Counted from the stretch's first letter, positions 34,931-48,008 are shown. The stretch is 64,000 nucleotides of DNA from Oncomelania hupensis (GCA_036898135.1 CM072512.1:39828149-39892148); one strand, 5' to 3'. A program made the numbers and translations. The notes: generated from the sequence alone by a model not told the origin.

Positions 34931-35966
34931 CTAGGAAGAAATTATGGCATAGTTTTCATTTAGCAAGGAGATGGCGGTAGGAATAAAAGTGTTTTTGTAC
35001 CTCTGTGTTCTGGAGCGGGCACAGCGGAAACTTCGTTCAGAAGGAAGGAGTTCAAACAGACTGGAGAGGGGATGGGTTGGGTCACACTCAATACTAACTG
35101 TCTGGCTGAGGGCTATGTTATTGAACAGCTGTTCCAGAGGCGCCTGCTTCTTGCCAACTGTCTTGCTGCACACATTGACAATGCCAGAGAGAGAGAAAAG
35201 CATGGTAGCAAAGTTCTACAGTTTTACTAGACATCATCAAGGACGTAAGCTGATATAGTATGTAGATTTTTTGTTTGCACGTTTTGAAAATCACTTCAGC
35301 ATTCTTTGAAAAAGTCAGCTTGTAGAAAAAAAACACGTAAACTCCGATGGTATGGCCACGTCACCAGATCATCAGGTCTTGCAAAGACCATCCTGCAAGG
35401 CACAGTGCAAGGAGGTAGAAGAAGAGGGAGACCGAAAAAGAGGTGGGAGGGCGACATTCGAGAATGGACTGGTTTGACACTGAGCGAAGCCATCAGGGTT
35501 GCTGTGGACAGGGAAAGATGGAGTACGCTGATCATCTGTGGTTCCCCTACGACCTCCGTGTTATGGGATAGGATAGGATAGGATAGCTTGTCCATATACT
35601 TGCATTCCTCGACTCTTTGCACAGTCCGACCCTTCAACTGGAGAGCTACCACATCTGACCTGTTTCTTTTATAGTCTATGATCATTTCTTTAGTTTTTCC
35701 TACGTTCATTTCTAGGAAATTAGCATCACACCATTGAGCAAAAGCCTCTACACTTTTGTCATAGCTATTGACAGAGTCTGATATGTCAAAGAGTTCACTG
35801 TCATCAGAAAATGTGATGATATGCTTATCTGCTCTGTCACTGTGGCAATCGTTGGAATAGAGTGTGAAGATTAAAGGAGAGATCGTGGTACCATGAGGTA
35901 TTCCAGTGTTGATTTTCCTTACAAAAGGAGAGATATTATTAGGGTTTAGACCCAGTAGACCGCTGA

Positions 35967-35967
<1 letters not shown>
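34931..35967 (-). pseudogene. CR1/Rex1-like LINE interrupted by an RTE insertion
   Basis: The 5' part on the - strand (35967-35592) contains INTGIPHGTTISPLIFTLYS, the RT catalytic box FSDDS (both aspartates kept), VEAFAQWCDANFLEMN and KTKEMIIDYKRN. The 3' part (35316-34931) continues with KLTFSKNAEVIFKTCKQKIY and ends DPTHPL...FIPTAISLLNENYA. A 261-bp RTE copy with 7-bp target duplications sits between. Ignoring it and one duplicate, the two parts meet in frame. About 7 residues of the usual YLGTVFDN segment appear missing near the site. The 5' end is lost in a (CT)n tract. Confidence 0.88.
35324..35584 (+). pseudogene. 5'-truncated RTE-type LINE, copy 7, nested in CR1-like LINE
   Basis: Very short 3' terminal copy: KLRWYGHVTRSSGLAKTILQ, GGRRRGRPKKRWEGDIREW and LSEAIRVAVDRERWSTL, then (GGATA)n. 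Flanked by AGCTTGT at 35317-35323 and 35585-35591. Orientation is opposite to the host LINE. An open frame through most of it suggests recent insertion. Confidence 0.95.

Positions 35968-36039
<72 letters not shown>
35968..36039 (+). repeat. (CT)n microsatellite
   Basis: About 35 CT units separating the minus-strand LINE from a SINE copy. Confidence 0.97.
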
Positions 36040-36040
<1 letters not shown>

Positions 36041-36289
36041 GCGTAGTTGGTAGAGAGCTAGCTTCTGCTGCAGTGGTCGGTCGATCAAACTTGCCCTAAC
36101 ACTAGACCTACTAATCAACATTGTGTGAACACTGGCCCGTATTACACTATACAGTCCATCCCAGCAGTATGTCTGCTTTGGTGGTTCAGTGTTGTTTGAA
36201 GCCCATACCTCTTCTTCTCTGGGATGGTAATCCCTGTCTGCAGTATGGCCAATAGTGGGTGTAGATGTTAAACGTCAATGTTCATTCCT
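36040..36289 (+). mobile_element. tRNA-derived SINE, family A, copy 3 (diverged)
   Basis: The head GCGTAGTTGGTAGAGAGC is A-box-like. The body from CCAGCAGTATGTCTGCTTTG through CTGGGATGGTAATCCC to GGTGTAGATGTTAAACGTCA matches the reverse complement of the 30286-30514 copy. The tail is ATGTTCATTC. Confidence 0.8.
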
Positions 36290-37135
36290 CACACTGCAGA
36301 TTGCAGTGCCGGGCTTAAGGCTTAGGTGCAGACCTAAAATAGAACCAAAGGAATCGCCTTGTCCTGGGTGGTGCCGAAACGCAGCATCTGCTGTACTTTC
36401 TCCACAACAACAACAAATACAAACCCTAATTTGACTCGCACCGACAAGCATGTGTTTTGGAAAGAACTCTCGATTTAGTTATAATCCGTGTATGTATCAA
36501 TCATGAGGTCAAGGTTATACAAGTGCCGCTTCCGCCCAGTAGCTGAGGCGATGATAAAGTTAATCTTCAATGTATCATCACCTCGGTGCAGGGTGAGAGT
36601 TTAAAGAGGGTGAGAGTGTGTGAGGAGGAAAGGAGAGAGGGTAAGAGAAGGGCGGACAAGTTTATTTGTGCGGCATGCATATTGATCACACTTGGTTTGG
36701 GCGTGTATATGGGCGAAAGCGTCCGTAATAAAACTTCTCAAGTCATCACTTCCCTTTGTCATAAATATTGACGTTGCGCGACCTGTAGACTAAATGTTTC
36801 TTGAATCACTAACAGAATTATGAAAGTCTCAATAGAGTTATTGACTTACAATGCCCATCGTAAATATCCGCGGTGGTTTTTTTCAGCGGGAGACACAACA
36901 CAAACAGTGTATAAAGGAGTAGGTAGTTCCTTTTGGAGCCATGGGATTGGAGTCTCGGTCAGTTCAATTTGCAGTCAAACTCGATTTGTTGTCTGATTGT
37001 GGTCATCTCCGTACAGTGTGCTTGTCTTCGTTGTCCAAAAGTACTAATGTAATATGTCATACCATCATCTTCGACATTATCACCGCTGAAACTTCAACCT
37101 CGGTAGCGTCTTCTGCTCATGACAGGTACATATAC
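36290..37135. other. No gene recognised
   Basis: No family recognised. An inexact copy of an AACAACAACAA tract lies near 36403. Confidence 0.4.
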
Positions 37136-37140
37136 GTGTA

Positions 37141-37141
37141 C

Positions 37142-37233
<92 letters not shown>

Positions 37234-37273
37234 AACAATACTAATAACCATAATAATAATAATAATAATAATC
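37141..37273 (+). repeat. (ATA)n-(ATC)n-(ATA)n compound microsatellite
   Basis: ATA units (37141-37196), then ATC units (37197-37232), then ATA again (37250-37273). Confidence 0.96.
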
Positions 37274-37321
37274 GCGTTGGAAAGGCCTAGGTGAAACAAC
37301 AACCGACAAAGGTCACATGCT

Positions 37322-37553
37322 TTATTTTAAAGACCATCTTGCAAGGCACGGTGCAAGGAGGCAGAAGAAGAGAAAGACAGAAAAAGATGGGAGGACAATA
37401 TTCGAGAATAAACTGGCTTGACTCTGAGCGAAGCCCTGAGGGTTGCTGAGGACAGAGAAAAATGAAGTACGCTAGTTAAACAACCATCTATGGTGCCCTA
37501 ACGACTTCCGAGTTACGGGATAGGATAGAATAGGATAGGATAAGATAGGAATA
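37322..37553 (+). pseudogene. RTE-type LINE 3' end, copy 8
   Basis: Starts at AAAGACCATCTTGCAAGGCA (the AKTILQG codons) and continues to the degenerate GGATA tail. Several substitutions and small indels break the frame (for example WENN/INWLDSER in place of REWTGLTLSE). Confidence 0.88.
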
Positions 37554-37559
37554 ATAATA

Positions 37560-37629
37560 CTAATAATAATAATCATCATCGTCATCTTCATCATCATGTC
37601 CGTCTAATAGTGGTGACATGCGTTGTTGC

Positions 37630-37684
<55 letters not shown>

Positions 37685-37750
37685 GTCATCATCATCATCA
37701 TTATTGGTGTCTTTGTCGTCATCATCATCATTGTGGTAGTCGTCATCTTT

Positions 37751-37814
<64 letters not shown>

Positions 37815-38040
37815 ACATCATCATCAGCATCAGCATCATCGTCATCATCATCATTTTCGTCGCCGTCGTCTTTATCGGCGTCGCCGTCTTTAAATCCATG
37901 TCTTCGTAATCGCCATAATCATCATCGTCATCATCATCATCAACATCATCATCATTATCATCATCATCATCATCGTCATCATCATCATCATTATTGTTGT
38001 CTTTGTCGTCATCATCATCATTGTGGTAGTCGTCATCTTT

Positions 38041-38074
<34 letters not shown>

Positions 38075-38225
38075 ACATCATCATCATCAGCAGCAGCATC
38101 GTCATCATCAGCATTTTCGTCGCCGTCGTCTTTATCGGCGTCGCCGTCTTTAAATCCATGTCTTCGTAATCGCCATAATCATCATCGTCATCATCATCAT
38201 CGTCGTCGTGGTCGTCGTCATCGTC
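37560..38225 (+). repeat. (ATC)n array with a duplicated 210-270 bp block
   Basis: ATC-rich sequence in which a complex block recurs: TTATTG(G/T)TGTCTTTGTCGTC ... CGTCGCCGTCGTCTTTATCG ... TTTAAATCCATGTCTTCGTA occurs at about 37697-37920 and 37990-38180. The two differ mostly in the number of ATC triplets. Poly-His, poly-Ile and poly-Met ORFs are artefacts. Confidence 0.93.
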
Positions 38226-38950
38226 GTAATATCAGTGTTACCGAATAGCAATTGGCAGAAGTTACCAAAAGACAAAACGACCGTACGGAATGTAGACAAA
38301 GAATGAATAAATATATAAACTGTATAACTAGCTCAAGCAATCCAGAGACTTTAGATTTACGCATCTAGGAACATTCTAAAACTCTCGATCACTGTATTTG
38401 CACATTTTTTTGTGCGGATTTCTTCCTCCCTCCCCCCTCCCCCCCCCTCTACCTCGTACCCCGCCTCTAACCCTCACCCCTTATTTCCATCGCTACTTTC
38501 CCCCAAACTCTCCTTATATTACACACCCTAGCAAAAAAAAAAGAAAAGAAAAGTAGGCCCCCTCTACGTAAATTCTGTGTCAAGTGCTGTGATATTGTGC
38601 ATCCTTGGCCGGTAAAGCAAGCGGCCGATTTTGGCGTGGGGACCGATCTCGCACATCACAGAAGCAACAAATTGAGCGGCGGGCTAAAGAAAACAGCGTG
38701 GCCGCGGTTTATAGGGCACAAAGGTGCCGCCATCGACACTACGCGCTTTACATTACCGGCTGCGTTATTTGTGCTAGACATCCATACCAGACCCCCCGTG
38801 AGGGTTCCAGACACGGCGACGCTGCCTGAAGTTGAAGGTAGGCTCAGGTTTAGTTGGAGTCCGTACAGGTAAATTAAGAGTCAGAGATATAGGGATTGCC
38901 GAGCTGAAGGTTTAGTTTTTGGGGTGTGTGGATGGCGTACTATATACATC
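38226..38950. other. GC-rich patch of unknown role
   Basis: C-rich sequence (38425-38515) precedes a CpG-containing patch (38590-38875). The latter contains two overlapping ORFs of 74 and 91 codons and a donor-like CAG/GTAAAT at 38869. No known family is recognisable, so it may be an exon, a promoter or neither. Confidence 0.3.
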
Positions 38951-39179
38951 TACAGTGAACTTCGGATATAATAAAGGCCGGATAAAGTAAATATTCGGTT
39001 TTAGTAAAGTCCAGTCTTGGTCCCGACCAAAACTCTTCTTTGTCTCTGTTTTTAAAAATCGGATATAATAAAAAAATATAGTAAAGTCCGCTTATAATAA
39101 AGTGTTTTCTAAGGCCCCTGGCGAGTTTTGCTGCCGCTTATAATAAAGTTTCAAGGGAGATTACTGTATTAAAGTTTCA

Positions 39180-39425
39180 TGAGAGTTACTGACGTTCATA
39201 ATGACGCAACATCGTCACTTCACGCTTACCCTGAAGCCTAAAATAGATCTAATTCACGCACTTGAAGATGAAAAGATGAAAAAAAAAAGAAAAAAAAAAA
39301 GAAATTGCTGAACAATTTGCAATTTCCTCATCAACAGTAACAGTGATTATGAAGGAGAGTGAAAAACTGAAAAAAGGAGAGATTTAACTGTTTGGCAGAA
39401 AAAGAGTACCTAGCTTAGAAACTTA
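39180..39425 (+). pseudogene. Pogo/Tigger transposase N-terminus (CENP-B-like HTH), relic
   Basis: The frame reads LKPKIDLIHALEDEKMKKKK, then KKKEIAEQFAISSSTVTVIM and KESEKLKK. This matches the pattern of the first DNA-binding helix-turn-helix of CENP-B/pogo transposases (LKxKIxLIxALExG, xxxEIAxxFgISxSTVsxIxK). A poly-A/lysine expansion disrupts it and later codons contain stops. Placed 230 bp from the left end of the element, as expected for an N-terminus. Confidence 0.75.
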
Positions 39426-40398
39426 CAAAGCAAATTAGACTTCACTTTCGCTATACATGATGAAATGCGTTTATGACTAAATAAGGGTGTTATAAGTTGA
39501 ACACATTATAATTATACCTTTTGTACTGAGATGAATCCGAATCAATGGAGAACTGGGAAACCAATGTTTTGACTGGACTGCACTTTCAAATGAGAAGTAA
39601 AGAAGAGATTTATTCCTAAGCTGTTGCATGGCTTTGCAAGACAAACCATCTTTTTTTAAATCCACCATATTGTTTAGGTTTTGTTCATGTCTTTGCTTTA
39701 ATTTTGTGAGCTTTTTGTTTTTCCACAATGACGATAGTACAACATGTACAATTCATGATCTACTTTTATGATTTATCCTTCCGATTAAAGGGTTGGTTTG
39801 AATTAATTAGGACACGAAGGCTCACATGTTATCTCTTATTGGTAATGGACTCTCTCTCTCTCTCTTACCCTCTCTCTCTCTATCTCTCTCTCTCACGCAC
39901 ACACTCACACACACGTGAACTTACACACACGGACATAAATAATACTGACAATAAATAAATAATACTGTAACATTTCAATCAATATACACAAACTGGGTTG
40001 TAAGAGAGGTATTCTTGAAGAGTTTATAATACCCGAGTTAATAAACAAAAATAACCAATCAACATATGTGAGCGTAATGGAATCCAATAAGGGACAATGG
40101 ACCTACTGCAAGTGTTCATAAAAAAGTATCTTTTTCAGCTATTTCCCGTGGATTTCTGGTGGCTTCATACGAAAGGCTAAAAGGACCTTTTCACTTTCGT
40201 GAAATATCACTTGTTATCATGTGGCTGTGTCCAGGAGCAATAGATCTTGACGATGAGTGCATATTCATAATGTTCACTCAAGTAACGTAATTGCTATTTA
40301 CCTGTAATTACGATAGCAATAGGTAATACCCATTGGGGGGTGGGGGGGGGAGGGAAACACAAAGAAGAAGAAAATCTAAATTTTGAAAAGGCCATGTT

Positions 40399-40401
<3 letters not shown>

Positions 40402-40481
<80 letters not shown>
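40402..40481 (+). repeat. (GA)n microsatellite
   Basis: About 39 GA units inside the pogo element. Confidence 0.97.
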
Positions 40482-40484
<3 letters not shown>

Positions 40485-41045
40485 CTTGTCCAACCACTCA
40501 AATAAATACTTTGAATTTTGTTCTTGGCAACTCTGGTAAGACAAACGTCTCCACGACGACTTATAGACGGCTGTCCGGGGGTGTGGGGCTGGAGCTGGGG
40601 AGGGTGGGGGTGTTTTTTAAAATGGGAAAACATAGTTTTCGTGTGGAATTCAGCAAGGGACAACAAACCAACACAGAAATATTAATCTAAATTAAAATAT
40701 GTAATAACGAAAGCAATTCGTTCGATTTGCACTGTCTTATTTTAACTGTTCAACTATGTGAATCTAATCAATTAATGGGATCCAATTCCAATGTACATGT
40801 TTATAACGCGCCAAATGTCAGCTCAATTTAGAACGATGTTGAGTTACGTGAACACACAGACAAATAGACACACAGACGATTACAGTCTGCAGAAATCCTG
40901 GTAAAAGATGGAAATTCGAGAAGTCATTATTTTGTTCACCGATTTATTTTGCTTTTCTTCTTCTTTACTTGCACCAGGGCCGGATCCAGGTTGTAGGGGG
41001 GGGGGGGGGTGCTAGGAGTGCTGCAGCATCCCCCACCCACACCCA

Positions 41046-41092
41046 ACAACAACAAAAAAAATAAATAAATAAATAAATAAATAAATAAAAAG
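41046..41092 (+). repeat. (AAAT)n run
   Basis: AAATAAATAAAT tract of about 8 units. Confidence 0.9.
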
Positions 41093-41374
41093 AAAGTAGA
41101 AGATGAAAGTTTTTGTTCAACTGGAAATACGTTATGTAAGGCAGTTAGTTACAGGACAGGACAGGATGCTATGCTATGTACACGCCTTTCCCCAAGGCTC
41201 AAAGCGCGGCGATCTATACCAACATACACGCTCACCTGTCTCATTTTACCCTCACACACACCAAATACACATACATCACTCAAACAGGTGGTGTACAGGC
41301 AGGGAGATCGCTATTAGAAGACGGAAGAAAATCGAATTTTTATTTGTGAAATTTTTATATTGACTGCATCCTGT

Positions 41375-41540
41375 ACCATTATTGAAGGAAGGGAGGAAAC
41401 CGGAGTGCCCGGAGAAAACCCTCGGTGACCTCAATAGTCTCGTACATAAGTCACATACGTTCGCCCCTTGCGTGCAGCAATCGAACCCGCGACCTTCGGC
41501 ATAGGAAACCGGCGACTTATCCACTGCGCCACGAGTTTTG
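41375..41540 (-). mobile_element. tRNA-derived SINE, family C
   Basis: On the - strand the head reads TCGTGGCGCAGTGGATAAGT. It has a B box GGGTTCGATTGC and a body containing GGTTTTCTCCGGGCACTCCG followed by GTTTCCTCCC. That phrase is a recurrent part of marine-invertebrate SINEs known to me. Inserted in the pogo element. Confidence 0.65.
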
Positions 41541-41949
41541 CTTGTGGTGTTTCACCACTCTGTACCATACATTTTAAAAAGAACTAGACTAGCACCCTAC
41601 CCCACCCCCTCCCTCGAACATGGATTGATCCAGCGCTGTGCACCCACATGCACTTTAGACCAGCGTTTTCTATCTCTTTATAATGAGAGTGTCGGATTAG
41701 TAAACGTTAAATTAAAACAAAAACAAAGTTTCGGTTATGCTAAATTAACCCTCTAAAATCGTTATTATAAACGAAGTCGGTTATAGTCAAGTAAACCTCT
41801 AAAACTGTATTATAAACGAAGTTTCGGTTATAGTAAAGTAAACTTTAAAAACGTTACTGTAAACGGATTTTCGGTTATATTAAATATTCGGTTATACTAA
41901 AGATTTATTTGGTCCCAGGGCACTTTACTATATCCGAAGTTCACTGTAA

Positions 41950-42925
41950 TATTGGAACATTTATAGTGGAGATTGCATCCTGCCTGAAGATTCCTTTTGG
42001 GGTTTGATTGTACATAATGAATGTTATAGTAAAGGTGCTTCCGGTAAAAAGATGAAGAAGAGAGTTTGTGGGACGAGGAGGAGAGGTGGGGAAAGTGAGG
42101 AGAGGGGGGAGAGGGGGTGGACCAAGGTAAGGGGAAGCGTAACGACGTCCGTAGTAATCTGCAGTGCAAAATCTATTTTGTGAGAGGAAAAGAAAGGAAG
42201 TGGGACACATAAAATATATTTACCGCGTGTGTGCGTGATAGCCAAAAATAATATAATTATCTAACCTGTCCCCCATTACGGATGAAGGTCACACTCGTCG
42301 TTGCAGTAAAAAGATAACTTTTCCCAGAGGTCGTTAAACCCCCAAAAGACGCATTATCGTTAGAACTTCAGCAATTTCACAATAATGCTTGTGGGTTTGG
42401 GTGAGTTCCTCGCCACCCTGAAAGAGCAGGAAAGCAGACCCCACTTTATCAGGATGTACTACAGTACACAGTGCATCGAAGCGAGGAGGTAGCAGAAGGT
42501 GCAAACTGGCCCCGCGGTACATTGCATGCCTCGTGGTCTACAGGACAACCTAACCTGAGTTCAGTTCTCGACCCTGACGGGAGACGTTTTCTCCGCAGGG
42601 GTGACATTTTCTGTAAGGACTCTACGAACATTGTTCGAGCTGTTTGGTGCTGGTTGCGTGTTATCTCTTCCCATCCCCCCCCCTCCACCCACCCCAATTA
42701 AAGGACTCTTTATACGGTGGCTAATTTCTTATCACCCACTCCCCAATCCTTAAACCCCACGTTTCGCCGCAGCGGCACGTTAATGTACCCAGTTAGGAAA
42801 GGGTGAAAGGCTCCAAGAAATACGCGTGCATCGGATTGGCTCAGGAGATTTCCGGGATGTGTGACAGTGTGTTTAGAAGCTGATCGAAAGGTCACGTATA
42901 AGCTGACATAATTATGTTGCCTGAG
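41950..42925. other. No gene recognised
   Basis: Purine-rich tracts near 42055-42140; several short ORFs on both strands without family resemblance. Confidence 0.4.
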
Positions 42926-42926
42926 G

Positions 42927-42974
42927 ATGGCCTCAATGATGTCAGCCAGATTCTTTGAACAGCTCTGTGAACCG
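42927..42974 (+). other. Candidate short first coding exon (weak)
   Basis: ATG opens 16 codons (MASMMSARFFEQLCEP) ending exactly at a strong donor, CCG/GTAAGT. No downstream exon could be linked. A second donor-like AAAG/GTAAGA lies at 43489. Chance occurrence is likely. Confidence 0.15.
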
Positions 42975-43639
42975 GTAAGTCTGCTAACGTATGAATAACT
43001 TTTTTTTTGTTTTTAAATCTTCGTTCATGCTGAGCAGACCTACCAAAGATCTATCTTTGGAACACTACTGAGGACTGGAGAGTCAAACATACTCTTTGGA
43101 GATACCTTGCTGTAGAAACAAGGTCTTCAGGTCTATGTCTTCCTTATTGCCCATTATATCCGAACTGTGCTAGCAGTTTTCGGGTGAAACTTAAGGGGGA
43201 ACTTCAACTTCTAACGTTTTCTTTCAATTGGTTTACTCCTATGGCAAGATCAGATGGCAGTCATAAAGCCAAGTCGTTTGCGTCATTTTCCCCCCATCTT
43301 CTAGCTCGGTTATTGTGTTAGCTGTAGACAAGGGAGTTGCTTAAAAATGTATTTAGGGATTGAAGCAGACAAAACGCAACTTGGCCGCTGTTTGTTGAAC
43401 TAGAAGCCTTGGCTGTTTTTACTGAGGGACGACCTCGCGAGGAAACACCAGAGAGGTAGACTATCTGGCGACAAGGAGGATATAAAGGTAAGAGCAATAT
43501 TTCTTTATTGGCCCGCTGCTTACGATCAGAGTCCGCATTTTGCCCAAGTAAGCTGTAACGTATAGGCTGGTTGAGTTTCTAGCGGTAAGCGATTGATCTT
43601 CGACAGGTATAGGCACAACTTTCGTGTGCTGCGACGATA

Positions 43640-44090
43640 CTGCATGGTGGTGGGGTGGATGAGATGATGATGATGATGAGGAGGAGGAGGAGAAGGAGGA
43701 GGAAAAGGATCAATGAGGAAGAGGTTGAGAAAGAAGAGAAAGTGAAGGAATATACGGATGGATATATGGGATATAAAATCTATTGGAAGGGAGATCTGAA
43801 CTAACATCGAGATGAATGGAAACAGAGCAGGGAGCCTCGATGAATAATTCAAAAAAAAGGGGGAAGAAAACTCATGGGTGTAAGTATGTATTGATGGACG
43901 TATAAATGAAGGGAGGGGATAATGTGGGAATGGATAAAGAGGATGGATAGATGGGTCGATAACGATGACCACGACGTCGATGATGATGATGATGATGATG
44001 AGGAGGAGGAGGAGGAGGAGGAGGAGGAGGAAGATGAGGAGCGAGAGGAGGAAGAGAGAGAAGAAGAGGAGGGAGGTCCATGGATATACA
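43640..44090 (+). repeat. GAT/GAG-rich low-complexity tracts
   Basis: (GAT)n(GAG)n at 43664-43700 and 43980-44080. Acidic or Ser/Pro-rich ORFs through them are artefacts. Confidence 0.85.
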
Positions 44091-44099
44091 CATTGTTAC

Positions 44100-44560
44100 G
44101 TGGATTTATGAATCTATGAATGAACAAGAGCGGAAATAAAATAAAATAGAAGACAGAACAGAGAGGCCTATATACTCAACTCGAAACAACCAACCAGCTT
44201 ATCAATGGAATTAGATTATTTTCTCTGCGCTATAGCCGGAAGGGGCAAGAATTATGGGTTCGTTTGCTTACCTCCGGTTAACTCCCTTGTTGGCGGCCGC
44301 AATTCACACTTTTCTGCTATCCTATGCACCAACGGGAATCCCCTCAATGAAAAATACTTCCGGTTTCTTTATCCGCGTGTTTTAGTGAGTTATTTCCAAA
44401 TATTCAAGAATAATAACATGTGTCACTGGCCACCAGTATCGTACCCTCACATATTTTTTTGTGTGTGCTGCAGTTTATTCGCCAGTGGCGCGCCTAAACC
44501 CTACCTACCTAACATTATTTGTGAATTTTTGAAAAATATTCGGAAAAACATAACGCCCAG
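44100..44560. other. ORF of 143 codons, unrecognised
   Basis: A frame from 44205 to 44636 is open, but its 3' quarter overlaps a tRNA-like element and the rest matches no family I recognise. Probably noncoding. Confidence 0.25.
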
Positions 44561-44561
44561 A

Positions 44562-44665
44562 TGCTGGCTCGAACCCACACCTGTCAGGCGCAATTGGTTT
44601 CTTACTTGTGGACAAGGCAAGTTAGTCCCGCCTTAGCCCACTTGGCCACAACGCTCGCCTAACAT
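44562..44665 (-). mobile_element. tRNA-Leu/Ser-like SINE fragment
   Basis: On the - strand: TGTGGCCAAGTGGGCTAAGG (type of A box found in Leu/Ser tRNAs). An extended spacing follows, then B box GGTTCGAGCC. The spacing is too long for an ordinary tRNA. Confidence 0.55.
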
Positions 44666-46300
44666 AGTCAACTACTTCGTGTTTTGTGAAGGTTGCGACG
44701 GCGAAGCTATGGAAAACTACAAGAGTCTTCAGGTCCTGTTTCACTTTCTGTCGATGATCGACGCACCTCCGAAGTCGCCACAAATACAGGCCTCTACGAT
44801 TATTTTTTGCAACCTTTCACTGAGTATGTACTTCCTCCACCGTTTTTATACTTATCCCACTCGTTTTCTGGCTCTAACAATCGTCGTTTTCGGCAATTTG
44901 CTATATTTAAAAGTCACGCATCAAGCTTTGATAAAAGCAAAACAAGCCATACCGGAACTTGGTTTCATTCTAACCTCGTTTTAATTTATAATGGCGATAC
45001 CCACGAGTTTTTATGAGAGGTGCCGGAAAGTTGTGAATAACAGCAACAGGTCGGAAGCAATAGAAAGTGCAATTACTATGCATCCACTTGTGCATGTGTA
45101 GCAAGTGTTTGCATCGCATCGTTCTGTCTGTTTGCAAGTAGGCAGAAAGATGGAGATGGTCACATTTATCAGAAATTGATATTAGTAAACGTTATGAATT
45201 AAGATTATACAAGTGCATTATGAACAATACAAAAATTAAGAATTATGATCTTAGAACTTGCATTTAATACAGTTGTCATGATAGTTGTGGTTGTTTTATT
45301 AACCCCTTTTTCATCAAAATGATAAGACGCAAGAACGCACGCAGTCACGTACATACGCTTACATACACACATACATACAATATTTATCGTAAATTGTTGT
45401 TCTTTTTTCTCTGATTCTGACTAATGTAAAAATGCCAGATACTACTGATGATTTGACGTTTTGTGTCAAAGCTGCTACTCAGCAAGTTAAGGAAGCCAGA
45501 AATGTGTTCTTTTAACAGATTTTAAGTGCATCGTCAAAATTTTGATTTTAATGTTCGTATAATATTTATTGTTTTGAGACTCAACGTGGCGAAAACGCGG
45601 CTGAATTTATTAAATAGATTACGCAAAAAGGAAGTGCCGATGAGTGATGAGCATAACAGTCAAGCTTAAAGAGTTTTTGTGCACACAGTTTAGCTGAGAC
45701 TTGCTGAGTACAACCTCTCACAAGCGAGACAGCCGAAGATGCATTTTCTCAGGACTTCACCCAAGCATCTACTTCGGCTATTAGAAATCAGTCACTTGAT
45801 TTTTCAGCAAACCCAGCTGGTACACTGACAAACTGAGAGCACGACGAATATAATTATATCTGGCATGCATGAGATAGGCAACCTGCTCAGTTGTGTCTTT
45901 GCTGTGTATTTTATTACCAATAAGGTTTAAGAATGTTGCTACTGCACTGTATTATGTAATTGGTTGTTGACTGTCATCTATGAATAGGTGAATGGAGAAT
46001 GTTCTAGTCATGCCTCTACCTTTTAAGCACTGACATTATAATCATATATAGGCCGTACTATGTATAGTTTAAGACAACAACTTGTGCTGTCTTTAGATTA
46101 TTTTGTGTGTGGGTGTGTGTGCGTGTGTGTGTGTGTGTGTGTGTGCTTTTTCTGCGTGAATGTAAAATTATTAGTTATTATTGATGTGGGGTTTAGATTG
46201 TGAATGTCTGTATTTGATTGGAATTTAAGGTTGCTGTTGTGCAATTAGAAATGAATGTGCCCCTGCTAGTTGTGTATATAAAATGGATATATTGCATGCT
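44666..46300. other. No gene recognised
   Basis: ORFs at 44679-45016 have no known family. TG tract at 46105-46145. The 3' part probably belongs to the retroposon whose tail begins at 46366. Confidence 0.35.
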
Positions 46301-46307
46301 TCTTGTG

Positions 46308-46422
46308 GACGACGAGCCAAAGACAAATTTCTGTATTTAATGAACATCAGACATTAAAGTTATATTGTATTGTATTGTATTGTATTGTATTGTATTGTAT
46401 TGTATTGTATTGTATTGTATCC
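46308..46422 (+). mobile_element. Retroposon 3' end with (ATTGT)n tail, copy 1
   Basis: AGCCAAAGACAAATTTCTGT...GACATTAAAGTT is followed by about 11 ATTGT units. A homologous end occurs at 63303-63427. The 5' extent and coding part are not identified. Confidence 0.6.
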
Positions 46423-46485
46423 CGCTCTGTGGGCAATCATGAGAGTATACACCATTAGGCCCAACATTATTAAAGGAGCACAACG

Positions 46486-47709
<1,224 letters not shown>

Positions 47710-48008
47710 GTTCCTTGTGCTCTATATATAGAATGCCCCAATTCACACAAACCTAAACCACTGGCAGCATAGCATCGCAATAAAGGAGTAGGGATCGAGC
47801 TTTTCTATTTTTTTCCCACACGGTTATTCCCAGTAGGATAGCATCTAATAATAATCTACTCTGTCCAAGTCGCAGTTTCTAAGGCGAGACAGTCACAACC
47901 AGAAGCTTTTTTTGTCGCCCTATCTGGAGAGGCAAAGGTAAGACTGGGCTAGTAAGTCTCAGCTACGCAGTGTGAGCTGGGTGAGATGTGAGGATGCAGA
48001 GGAAGGTT

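Larger units (their letters stand above)
38953..41946 (+). mobile_element. Pogo/Tigger-type DNA transposon, decayed, 2,994 bp
   Basis: The left end CAGTGAACTTCGGATATAAT and the right end (reverse complement CAGTGAACTTCGGATATAGT) form terminal inverted repeats matching at about 23 of 24 bases. TA flanks both sides (38951-38952 and 41947-41948). Subterminal TCGGTTATAGTAAAG-type motifs repeat near both ends, as in Tigger/pogo elements. Inside lie a decayed transposase N-terminus, a (GA)n array and a SINE. Most of the transposase is unrecognisable. Confidence 0.88.

Noticed and set aside
37594..38159. Poly-Met, poly-His and poly-Ile ORFs
   Set aside because: All derive from ATC trinucleotide arrays in different frames.
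41480..41540. Possible tRNA gene on the - strand
   Set aside because: Continues into a SINE body with the CTCCGGGCACTCCGG segment; acceptor stem does not close.
44693..45016. 107-codon ORF near a (CT)-poor region
   Set aside because: No family resemblance and it overlaps another ORF of similar length in a different frame; no splice or promoter evidence.
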